Source: Basidiobolus meristosporus CBS 931.73 | Taxonomy: Eukaryota; Basidiobolomycota; Basidiobolomycetes; Basidiobolales; Basidiobolaceae | Length of the DNA: 41,959 bases | Assembly: GCA_002104905.1 (NCBI GenBank) | Contig: MCFE01000725.1 | Span: 1 to 41,959, forward strand | Direction of reading: 5' to 3' | Part shown: positions 22,030 to 30,968 of the stretch, piece by piece | Position numbering within the stretch: the stretch's first letter is position 1 | Layout of the letters: each line of letters starts with the position of its first letter | Translations under genes and position numbers: made by a program | The notes under the pieces: model-generated | Databases searched by the model: none | Seen by the model: only the letters and a program-made list of their open reading frames with translations | What the model was told of the DNA's origin: nothing

Positions 22030-22772
22030 TGCGATCGCTTTGAATTGCTCACATTTGTAATGATCCCGACAACCCTTTTTTTTTGCGATCCGAATCAAGC
22101 CATTGCAAATCAGTGATCATCAAATTTTTGATATAAGTAATATCAAGGTTGTCTCACATTTGAGACAGAACCCCTATAAATAAACACCCTGCATATATAT
22201 ACGTCATCTGTAATACCAGTGCAGCTATTGGATCTGTTTTGCACCTACACAATCGCTTGCGTGCTAGCTATGACACCTTGCTCAATCACTAGGATCAGGG
22301 ATTTACTTGCTCAATGGGCAAAATGGGATATTTGATGGCGAATCAGGTAGCTTTTTCAGTAGTCAATGAGCCAATTGGGGGCTGCCAGCTTCAGGATACT
22401 TTTGGACCAATTAACCACTGAGATACCGTCCAATTGGAGTGAGGGTAACCAAAATGGTAAGTATCAGTATAGTTTATAGTGTGATACATATTTATTTCCA
22501 TTTACATTAAAGAAACATATCCAAATACCGGATTTTACCTGCCATTATAGCGGTATCCGATCGCGCACGTGATGCGAGCATTACAAGTTGGCGCGATCAT
22601 CCGCGCCAACCTCATTGTGTCAGATTGTGCCATAGTGTGCAAGATCGTCCCGCATAGTGCGAAATCGTCCAAGAACAATCCTGCCTTCTGGTAGCTATAA
22701 CATCGCGCCCGATCATTCTTAGCAACCGCGGATTGCGCCGCGCGCCCTGGCACGGTACGATGGAACAAGTCT
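22030..22772. other. Harbinger right subterminal region
   Basis: No gene. Downstream of the second ORF, ataaataaacaccc near 22176 could serve as a poly(A) signal. The terminal 250 bases are CpG-rich, hold several tagtg(c/t) motifs and a perfect 8-base inverted repeat with a 6-base loop (22588-22609, TTGGCGCG/CGCGCCAA), and end in the terminal inverted repeat. Confidence 0.5.
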
Positions 22773-23234
22773 AATACTTTCCGGAAGTTTCCAGAAGGTA
22801 GTAGACAACCAATCATGTCTTTGTGTACTAAAAATAGCGCAAATTCATGGCGGATTGTTCCATGAGACATAGTAGCACCTAGCCAATCAGGTAGTGGTAA
22901 TATGAAACCTCTGTGTCATGTGGTTGCCTCTTATGGTAGTGAGATGGGGGGTTATGAAACCAAGATGGTCACGTGACATGGGCACTGTTGGGGTACTTGC
23001 CTTATAAGGTAACTATCTTATCTTGGCATCTTGGCAAGGAATAAGAATAGCTTGTGCATTGGGTTAATAGTGACAAATAGTTTGTCAGGTTGCATAGTAA
23101 TTATCACATAGACAAAAATAGGAAATATTGCAAATTTGGGATGATAATAATATAGGTGGGGTAATCCTTTTTAGGGAAGTGAACGCATAAGAATGAGCAC
23201 ATCTGCCTGTGGGTGTCACTGTGACCCCACTACA

Positions 23235-23487
23235 CCGGTGGGGCAGGTTTTGTAGGATATTGCTGGTGGAACTGGGTAACTAGTTCTTGACAATTAGAGA
23301 GATTAGTAGCTGGTTCCCATGTTTGGTCACTTGGACCATAACCAATCCAGTCTACTAAGTAGTACAGCTTTGACCAGATATACTTGGAGTCTAGAATCTG
23401 TTTAACTTCAAATTCTTGATGTTGGTCAACCTGGATGGCTTAGGGCTTTGCTTCTTGCTGATTTGGTAAGGTGTTCCTACAATACAG
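23235..23487 (-). pseudogene. Chromodomain end of gypsy pol, cut off by a solo LTR
   Basis: The minus strand reads EFEVKQILDSKYIWSKLYYL, then VDWIGYGPSDQTWEPATNL and an ELVTQFH end. This is the chromodomain pattern with aromatic positions Y, W and W, as in chromovirus integrase tails. Such domains bind modified histones and steer integration. One stop (TAA) lies upstream of it near 23440. The preceding residues YCRNTLPN fit directly after LLEP at the end of the integrase block (24559), so both belonged to one ORF before the solo LTR entered. The frame ends GTG TAG at the LTR edge. Confidence 0.85.
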
Positions 23488-24558
23488 TGTGGTGGTGTAT
23501 AGGTCCAAGGGAGAGATACGTCCAACACTTCTCAAGTGTTTTGTGTGTGGGGTGCTCACTGGGTGCAATAATCTCTGGCAAAAGCTTGCTAGGAATACTT
23601 GGGTTCTGTCTCTAATCTAATGCAAAGGGGAATAAAGCCACAAGCTTGTCAAGGGAAAACTATTGAGCTACAATCCCCAACTTAGTTGGTGTCTTAACAA
23701 AAGTATGTGCTGGGTTCAGCATTGTTTGAGATGACAATGTACTAAAGCTTCCAAAGTCAAAACAACTGTAAACTCCACCAGCAGGGACTTGATAAGAATG
23801 CAGCTGTGGTCAATAGCTACAAAGACAGAAAAGTATCTTTGCCTGTACAAGAACAAGCTTGGGAAAGAATCAAATATAATAAAAGATACCTACTCTGAGT
23901 ATTCCTCACAAGTAGTGCCTCCAAGGTCAGTTGGCTGTCAGCGCGGTTTCCTGGGAGTGTCCTGTGGTCTGGGGTTGGAAGTTCAGGTAGCAGCAGGTAG
24001 CAGTGATCACACTAATCAGCAAGTTGGTATATTGATAAAAGGGATGATGATTTATTGTTGAGGGATAGCCTCCCTTATATACTTTTCTCACTGGCCAAGT
24101 GATTACTAATCATGGTATTCCAGAAGGTTCTGGATAGCAATAGAAATCTTAATGACATCAGAATAACCTAAGAATGTTCCAAGTAGGTACTAGAAGGTTC
24201 TAAGAGGCACAGCACATCCAACCAATCAGAAATTTGTATTCTGAAACCTGTGTAGCAAAGGGATACCATATATGGTATGGAAATGGTAGGGATGGTGACA
24301 CGGGTTGATCATATGTCATGGGTACTGGCGCAAGTACTTGCCTAATATATAAGCACTTATAGCTAGTAATCTTACATAGAGTGAGGGGTAACTTATGCAA
24401 TAAGGTAAGCAGGTGTGATAGTCAACCCGCTTATGGGATAGTACTGATTGGGTAAGACAAATGGCATAAAACTAAAATAAGTTTAGTAGAGATATAGGGA
24501 AGTAGAATATAAGGGAATGAGTACATCTGTCAGTGGGTGTCACTGTCACCCCACTACA
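23488..24558 (-). repeat. Solo LTR-A inserted between integrase and chromodomain
   Basis: 1071 bases with TGTGGTGGTG...CCCCACTACA ends, aligned along its whole length with the 3' LTR (18711-23234). The pol reading is continuous when it is removed. The target duplication is not clean: minus-strand GCCAT on one side and ACTGT/CTGTA on the other, related by transitions at best. It is of the same family as its host element but a distinct insertion. Confidence 0.8.
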
Positions 24559-27500
24559 ATGGCTCCAGGAGGGACACATGGAAAGTATCATGGATTTTCA
24601 TACTTGCTGGTAACTGTAGCTGATATACTATAGGGCTAAGCTTCTTGATTTTGCAGGGGCCAAGTATCTTGAAATCCAATTTGTCACAAGGGCGGTTGGT
24701 GCTGATGTTTCTTCTGAGCAACCATACAGAATCTCCTTCATTAAGATCAGGGCTGGGATGCTGTTTTAGAGTAGCAAATTTCTTGTAGCTTTCCTGAGCT
24801 AGGAATAGCTCTTCCTTAAGGGTATTCTGGATGTCCTGGATTACTAGGGCATGTTCAGCTGCATGTGGGCTCATTGGGTTTGTTGGAATCTGGATATCAA
24901 ACTGAGGGTGGAGTTCATAGTTTGCGTAGAATGGTGCAAAACCAGTTGCACTATGGCTTGAGTTATTGTAGGCAAACTCAGCAACAGGGAGTAGATCAAC
25001 CCAATTGTCTTGCTGGTAATTGATATAGCACCGGAGGTATTGCTCTAGAATCTGGTTGATTCTTTCAGTCTGGCCATCAGATTGAGGATGGAAGGCAGTG
25101 GAGAATTTGACTTGAACACCAAGGTATTGCATGAAGTGTTTCCAAAACTTGGACACAAACTGTGGGCCTCTATCTGACACAATATCACTGGGGATACCAT
25201 GAGGGCGGAAAATATTCTTGAGGACTAACACAGCGGTTTCTTTTGCATCAGTGTTCTTACAGCAAGGGATAAAGTGAGCCATCTTGGTCAGCCAGTCGGC
25301 CACTACAAGTATAGCATTGAAGCCACAGGACTCAGGGAGGTCAGTAATGAAGTCAATAGATATAGATCTCCATTGGTGTTCTGGGATAGGCAAGGGCTGA
25401 AGAAGTCCATAGGGCTGGTGTCTGGCTGGTTTTGCATGGTTGTAAATATCACAAGTCAGAATGCACTCTTTGATAAGAGTTATCATTCTAGGCCACCAGA
25501 AATCTCTTTTGATAGCATTCAAGGTTTTGGCAGTACAAAGTGGCCTGCAGCCATTGAATCATGCCAAGACTTAATGATGTCTAGCTGGGTGGCAGGGTCT
25601 GGGACATAAAGCTGCTGCTTGTGATAGATGAGGTTGTATACCAAATGCAGGTTCTGGATGTTTGGGAACTTGGGAGGGGGCCCAACTGGGGATTCCAGAT
25701 ATTTCTTGATGGTGCTGGAAGTCATATCAGAGGCTTGGGATTCTGATATCTTTACTAGGAATGAAGGGGTGACAAAACTAGGGGATTGGGTGGCAAGAAT
25801 CTCAAAATGTTTCTTGCTCAGCAATGTGTGTTCTATTTGCCAACAGGCATCATCTCCCTCTTCCAGGGCATATTCTTTTTTTCTGGACAGGGCATCAGGC
25901 TTTCCTTGCTTTGCACCAGGTCTATAGGTGATAGTAAAGTCAAAGCTGGACAGGAAGAGTGACCATCTGGCTTGTCTCTGGTTTAGTACTTTGGAAGTTG
26001 CAAAGTACTTGAGGTTCTTTTGGTCACAGAAGACTTTGATTTTGTGTTTTGCACCATCCAGGTTGTGTCTCCATTGCTCAAAGGCCACAATGATGGCAAG
26101 CAACTCCTTATCATAGATATCATAGTTGATCTCTGCAGGGGAAAACTTCCAAGAGTAGAATGCAATGGGGTGTAACACATTGTCTTCATCATACTGGGAG
26201 AGTATGGCACCAAGGGCATAATCAGAAGCATCAGTCTCCACCATGAATTGCTTCTGAAGGTCAGGGTGGGCAAGCAGGGGGGCCTTCAGGAAAGATTTTT
26301 TGAGTTGGTTGAATGAGGTGGATTGCTCCTCATTCCAGGCAAAAGGTGTGTTCTTCTGGGTAAGCTTTGTCAGAGGGGTGACTATCTTGGAGTTGTTGGC
26401 TATGAACCTGCAATAGAAATTGGCAAATCCCAGGAAGGATTGTACTTCCTTGACTGAGCTTGGAGTTTTCCAGGATTGGACTGAGTCAACTTTCTTTGGG
26501 TCCATTCTTGTTCCCTCAGGGCTGATGTGGTAACCAAGAAATTCCACTTCTTTCTGGTCAAATTCACACTTCTCTAGCTTGGAATAGAGACCAGCAGAGT
26601 CTAGTTTTCTCAATACTTTCTTGACATGTTCATCATGTTCATCTTGGCTCTTGGAGTATATGCGAATATCATCAAGGTAGATTACCACTAACTGGTCAAG
26701 GTATTCACAGAATCTGTCATTCATGAGGTGTTGAAACACAGCAGGGGCATTGGTGAGGCCAAGTGGCATTACTTTGTACTCAAAGTGACCATATCTTGTG
26801 CAAAAGGCAGTTTTCCATTCATCACCAGGCTTGATTCTGACAAGATTGTAAGCCCCTCTCAAGTCTATCTTGGTGAAGACTTGGGCAGCAGATAGCTGAT
26901 CCTACAGTGCGTTGATCAGGGGCAGGGGGTAGTGGTTCTTGACTGTGATCTTATTCAAAGCATGGTAGTCCACACACATTCTGAGGGTGCCATCCTTCTT
27001 CTTGACAAAGAGGATTGGGGCTCCAGCAGGTGATTTGGAGTGCTGAATAAAGCCCTTCTGGAGGTTTTCTTGAATTTAACAATGGAGTTCTTTCAACTCC
27101 GGTGGGGAGAGGTTGTATATTGGGCCAGATGGAAGGACTTTTCCATCTTCAAGTTCAATAGGGCAGTCATAAGGCCAATGGTCAGGGAGGAGTTCTGCTT
27201 TCTTCTTGTCAAAGACATGGGCAAACTCTTGGTACTTGGCTGGTATAGTTGCTGAGGGGGCTCCTTCAGCTGGCAAGGTATCTTGGGCTGTTGAACTGTT
27301 GGCAACAGTCTTTTCACGGTTATCAGGGTCTGGAGATTTCATGGAATTGACTTGGTGGGATCTGGTGAGTGACAGGATCTTGGATTTCCAATCAATACTT
27401 GGATTGTGGTAGCTCAGCCATGAGCTTCCAAGCACAATAGGATAGTGTGGTGAGTGGATGATGTTGAAGGCAACTCTTTCTTGGTGAGCAGTACTGGACA

Positions 27501-27771
27501 GCTGGAGTAAGCATGTTTCATGGGTAATGGCACCAGAGGAGAGTGATCTTCCATCAATAACTTCTGCTTGGACTGGACAGGATTTCAAGGTAACAGGAAA
27601 AGAGTGCTTCTGGACAAAGGCTTGGTCAATGAAACAGGATGAAGCACTGGAATCAATCAGGGCTAGGACTGGGACAGGACTGGAGTCCGGGATCTGTATT
27701 TTGACAGGCATTCTCAAGGACTGGATAGATTTTGTGGCAAAGGAAGATTCTTGGATATGCTGGATTTGCAT
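24559..27771 (-). pseudogene. Gypsy pol: protease, RT, RNase H, integrase
   Basis: The minus frame 27771-27076 holds the retropepsin site ALIDSSASS, a variant of DSGAS. After a stop, the RT start ([18 protein letters not shown]) covers about 27065-26870, with one TAG near 26900. The frame 26862-25519 holds RT with VIYLDDIRIYS (26669-26686) and RNase H-like TDASDYALGAILSQ to KPDALSRK. A frameshift near 25520 interrupts the zinc-finger region of integrase. The frame 25522-24559 has the complete catalytic triad context: DFITDLPES, SDRGPQF and QSDGQTERIN, then a VSLLEP end. Only a few lesions are present, so this is a fairly young copy, but not a working one. Confidence 0.9.
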
Positions 27772-28478
27772 GGGTGGGTCCAGTTGCAGGCCTGTCAGTG
27801 CAACTGGACATTGGAGTTTCCCAACAGATCTGAATCAGGTAGGCTACTGGAGGACTGCATCCGCTTGAAGCTGGACTTCTTGTTGGGGCAGGACTTGGCA
27901 AAGTGACCTGGTCAGCCACAGTATAGACAGAGGTTGGCTTGTTGGCGTCTGGACTTTTCACTCTGTGATAGTTTCTTGTATTTGGCACTATCAATCAGCA
28001 TAGGATCTACTGGAGTGGCTTGGGGAGCAGGAGGGGCTGAGACTGCAACAGGAATGTGTCTTCAATGGTTCTTTTGCTTCTTCTGGAATAGTCTGTTATC
28101 ACACCGGATTGCTTGGTGCATAGCTTCAACCAATGTATCTGGATCTGGGAGTGTGAGTAGCAGATCACAAACTTCATCATTGAGGCCATCTTGGAACTGG
28201 CTTATCAAGGCTGCTTGACCCCAGGTGCTGAGGTCACTGGAGAGTTGTTAGAATTCTGAGGCATAGACTGATGCTGGTTTGTTCCTTGTTTGAGGGTCTT
28301 GATCTTGTTGGCAGCAGTTCTGGCTTGGTCGAGGTTACCAAATGTTAGCTCCATTTTAGTGAGAAAAGCTTGGTAGTCTCTGAGGAGGGGAGAGTTGGTC
28401 TCCACTAATGGAGAGAACCACTTGAGAGCTGTACCAGTAAGCAGGTTGGAGATGAAACCAACTTTGGCCTGGTCAGTG
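27772..28478 (-). pseudogene. Gypsy gag, 5'-truncated
   Basis: The minus strand reads TDQAKVGFISNLLTGTALKW at 28475-28415 and then DYQAFLTKMELTFGN (28405-28205), typical of the retrotransposon gag domain. A frameshift at about 28230 moves to ISQFQDGLNDEVCDLLLTLP. A zinc knuckle CLYCG-PGHFAKSC lies near 27945-27895 with a stop inside it. The N-terminus and the start codon are lost at the junction with LTR-B. Confidence 0.85.
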
Positions 28479-28884
28479 TTTATCAGACTGAGGGATACTT
28501 AAGGGGGGATAGGACTATATATACTTTTTGGCTATACTGATGCCAAGAGATATTAGCTAATACTAATGGGGTTATGGGGTGAGTCACAGTAGCAGTGCTG
28601 GGTATAATAATGTAGAAGGCAAGGCACTGAGACAGGATGGGGAAATGGATTAGATCACCTGATCCTGTGACTAAGTCATGTGACCTGGTACTTTCATATA
28701 TGTTACTAGACTATGAAAAATACAATGGGAAGTTTTTATGGAATGTTCCATTGTGAAACAATGGTTTGGAATGGTCAGGAACTTTCTGGAAGGTGGTAGA
28801 AGGTTCCAGAAGGAATCTCTTAGAAATTGAGCTAGGAAGCTGAAACTTGGCATGGGTGTTCATGGTTGTCATGTGATCATGACA
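28479..28884 (+). repeat. LTR-B, right copy, missing its first 100 bases
   Basis: It is a direct repeat of 18283-18674. It begins at gtgtttatcagactgagg, directly after gypsy gag, and ends CATGACA followed by the GCTAT target duplication. The first 100 bases present in the left copy are absent, which places a deletion junction at 28478/28479. Confidence 0.85.
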
Positions 28885-30159
28885 GCTATTGCAGCCAAAT
28901 ATAAGTTTTTTATTCATCAAATGGATGTAAAAACTACATTTTGGAATGGAGAACTTGATGTGGATATGTATATGGACCCGCCAGATGGGTTTGTTGACCA
29001 AGATAGCCCCCATTTGGTCCGCAAGCTTAAAAAGTCACTATATGGTCTCAAACAATCACCGAGAGCCTGGAATTGCAAGATTGATTCTTATTTGGAATCT
29101 TTGAGTTTCAAAAGGAGTAATGCTGACTATAGTATATACTAAAAGCCATATAGAGCAAATCCAGTTCTGTTAGCTCTATATGTGGATGATCTTATTATAG
29201 CCGCCAATAATCTAGCAACATTGGAAGAGACAAAATCCAGCCTGTCTAGGGAGTTCAAGATGTCAGATCTAGGAGAACTCAGTTATTGCTGAGGGATTAA
29301 GTTCTCTATTGACAGAAGTACCCAGACTATTACCCTATGCCAGTCCAAGTATATACAAGATATACTGAAGAAGTACCAAATGGAAGACTGTAAACCAGCA
29401 GCTACCCCAATGGAGACAAACCCTAACTTGGTCAAAACTCAACCTAATCAAGAGAGCTTGGTGCCATCTGAAAGCCCTGACTCTACTTATCAATCAATGG
29501 CCGGCAGTCTGATGTATATCATGCTTGGAACATGTCCAGATATCTCATATTCAGTGTGAGTGGTCAGCCAACATAATTAGAACTATGGATCTGATCATAT
29601 TGCAGCAGTTAAGTGGAATTTCAGATACCTAAAAGGAACTGCTGATATCTGCTTAAGATACACCTATAAGGATTCAGAACAGGATCTTGTAGGATACTCT
29701 GATGCTGATTGGGGACAAAATTTGGAAGCCAGAAGATCCACCACAGGATACACCTTTCAATACTGTAAAGGAGCAATTTCATGGAATTCAAGAAAGCAAC
29801 CAACTGTAGCACTTTCCACCACAGAGGCAGAGTACATGGCAGCCTGTGAGGCTACAAAAGAAGCAATGTGGTTAAGAAAGCTGTTTACAGATTTAGGCCT
29901 ATGTCAAAAAATGCCTATTACTTTATTTCAAGATAATCCAGGATGTATACAGCTAGGTAAAAATTCAACTTTTCATGCCAGAACTAAGCACATAGATATT
30001 AGACATCATTTCATACGTGAAGCTATAGAGAATAACTTAGTTAGCTTAGTTTACTGTCCTACAGATGAAATGATTGCAGACATATTTACCAAACCATTAG
30101 CTAGAGACAAGTCTGAATATCATAGGTCAAAATTAGGACTAGTCAGTATGAACATTTAG
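28885..30159 (+). pseudogene. Copia pol, RT to RNase H block (plus element)
   Basis: It continues the plus-strand copia element after the insertion: KYKFFIHQMDVKTTFWNGEL, then SLYGLKQSPRAW, then an intact YVDD box (29179-29190). A stop near 29140 and others near 29290 and 29560 break the frame. The final frame 29722-30159 holds RNase H (STTEAEYMAACEATKEAMW) and the conserved ADIFTKPLARDK end, with a stop at 30157-30159. A purine tract GAGTGGGAG lies directly before the 3' LTR. Confidence 0.9.
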
Positions 30160-30170
30160 CTGAGTGGGAG

Positions 30171-30519
30171 TGTTGTAAAAGTTTGTAATCCCACCTGAAT
30201 ATTCACCTAACTTAGTCACTTAGATCATTACCCTCAAATCCTAGAGAATACTGACCAAATTCCTTGTCGGGATTTACTTCGAATATTTTCACCAAAATAC
30301 CAGGTACCCAGAACATGAAAATTCTCAAAGTTGTCCAAACAGCCCCAAACTTTGCACACATGTTTTTGGGAACTTCCTTAACCTATTCTACATGCTTGTA
30401 ATGCCAAGAACATGTAAAAGTATAAATACCACTTTTACATTCAATAAATCATTAAGTGAAAACCACCTAATCTACTTGTCCTCCCAATCACTTCCAATAT
30501 CTGCAAGACTCATACAACA
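30171..30519 (+). repeat. 3' LTR of the plus-strand copia element
   Basis: 349 bases, TGTTGTAAAAGTTTG...CATACAACA, the same length as the LTRs at 39683 and 40127. It begins right after the polypurine tract. Confidence 0.95.
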
Positions 30520-30968
30520 CTTTTTAGCATAGGGAGGAGTTCTAACAAACACAGTAGTAGACATTCCAGAGAGTGATGGCTTGGACCTTGTAGCCTGTGG
30601 TAAGTGTATGGAGATACTGGAAGTGATTGGGGGATCCAGTATCATATATGGTTACTACTCAATGATTCATTGAATGTAGAGTAGTGATGATTATTTTTCA
30701 TGGTCTTGGGAGTACAAACATGTAGAATATTCCTGGAAAGGGCCCGAGAGCATTTGTGCCAGGTGTGGGGTAATTTGGACAAGTTCAAAAAATCCCACGG
30801 TCTGGGTACTGGATATTTTGGTGAAAATATTCCAGGGAAATCCCAACAAGGAGTTTGGTCAGGATTCTCGAACATTTGTAGGTAGTATGCTTCCGGGATC
30901 AGGGAGTGAGAAGGAAGGCTGCGAATCTTTCAGCAGCAATTTAGGAATCTTTAAGGTGAATGATTTTG
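30520..30968 (-). repeat. Old copia remnant: gag start, primer site, 5' LTR
   Basis: In the minus sense, 30520-30580 matches the first part of copia gag ('tcactctctggaatgtctactact'). 30575-30595 is a decayed version of the primer site, and 30596 onward is a diverged LTR (blocks 'atgattcattgaatgtaga', 'atattttggtgaaaatattcca', 'caaggagtttggtcagg'). The far LTR edge is lost around 30968. The plus-strand copia element inserted into its gag. Confidence 0.75.

Larger units (their letters stand above)
19331..22772. mobile_element. PIF/Harbinger-like DNA transposon, 3442 bases
   Basis: The left end is AGACTTGTTCCGTTGGATAG and the right end ...GATGGAACAAGTCT. These are imperfect terminal inverted repeats with 11 identical outer bases followed by scattered matches. 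AAT flanks both ends (19328-19330, 22773-22775). It carries two divergent genes, a DDE transposase (minus, 19514-20398) and a second ORF (plus, 20851-22029), the two-gene layout known for PIF/Harbinger. It sits in the gypsy 3' LTR, whose two halves are continuous without it. Confidence 0.9.
18711..23234 (-). repeat. LTR-A: 3' LTR of the gypsy element, split by the Harbinger-like element
   Basis: The blocks 18711-19330 and 22773-23234 together make an LTR of about 1079 bases that aligns along its length with 23488-24558 (1071 bases). The ends are TGTGGTGGTG and CCCCACTACA on the plus strand, TG...CA type. In the minus sense it directly follows the chromodomain, and the pol stop codon TAG is formed by its first bases (TGTAG). 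Confidence 0.9.
18711..28478 (-). mobile_element. Chromodomain Ty3/gypsy element (chromovirus type), minus strand
   Basis: In the minus sense: gag from about 28478, CCHC knuckle, protease, RT, RNase H, integrase, chromodomain, 3' LTR. The 5' LTR and the gag start are missing: at 28478/28479 the gag reading passes into LTR-B. Two later insertions sit inside it, a solo LTR-A between integrase and chromodomain (23488-24558) and the Harbinger-like element in the 3' LTR (19331-22772). Confidence 0.88.
18184..28884. mobile_element. 10.7-kb nested insertion in copia RT, bounded by LTR-B copies
   Basis: It begins TGTTATGAATAG and ends GATCATGACA, giving TG...CA ends with short inverted similarity, and has a perfect 5-base target duplication GCTAT. 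The outer 400-490 bases at both ends are direct repeats (LTR-B). Between them lies a minus-strand gypsy element of a different LTR family. The simplest reading is an LTR-B retroelement that was invaded by the gypsy element and then lost most of its own interior together with the gypsy 5' end. Confidence 0.85.
15427..30519 (+). mobile_element. Ty1/copia element, plus strand, split by a 10.7-kb insertion
   Basis: A truncated 5' LTR (15427-15487), gag-pol in two blocks (15492-18183 and 28885-30159) and a complete 3' LTR (30171-30519) make one element. The insertion at 18184-28884 has a perfect GCTAT duplication (18179-18183 and 28885-28889). Across it the RT reads SILAI-AAKYKFF in one frame. The element also interrupts an older copia gag/LTR remnant at 30520. 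Confidence 0.92.

Noticed and set aside
19329-22774. TA target duplication (mariner type) for the Harbinger-like element
   Set aside because: TA can be read at both edges, but the MITE at 11354 is resolved only by a 3-base ATT, and the same boundary gives AAT on both sides here. The transposase is also of the DDE_Tnp_4 type.
18184-23234. LTR-B and LTR-A as one long LTR
   Set aside because: LTR-A occurs without LTR-B at 23488-24558, and at 6648-8110 the two lie in opposite relative orientation. They are separate repeats.
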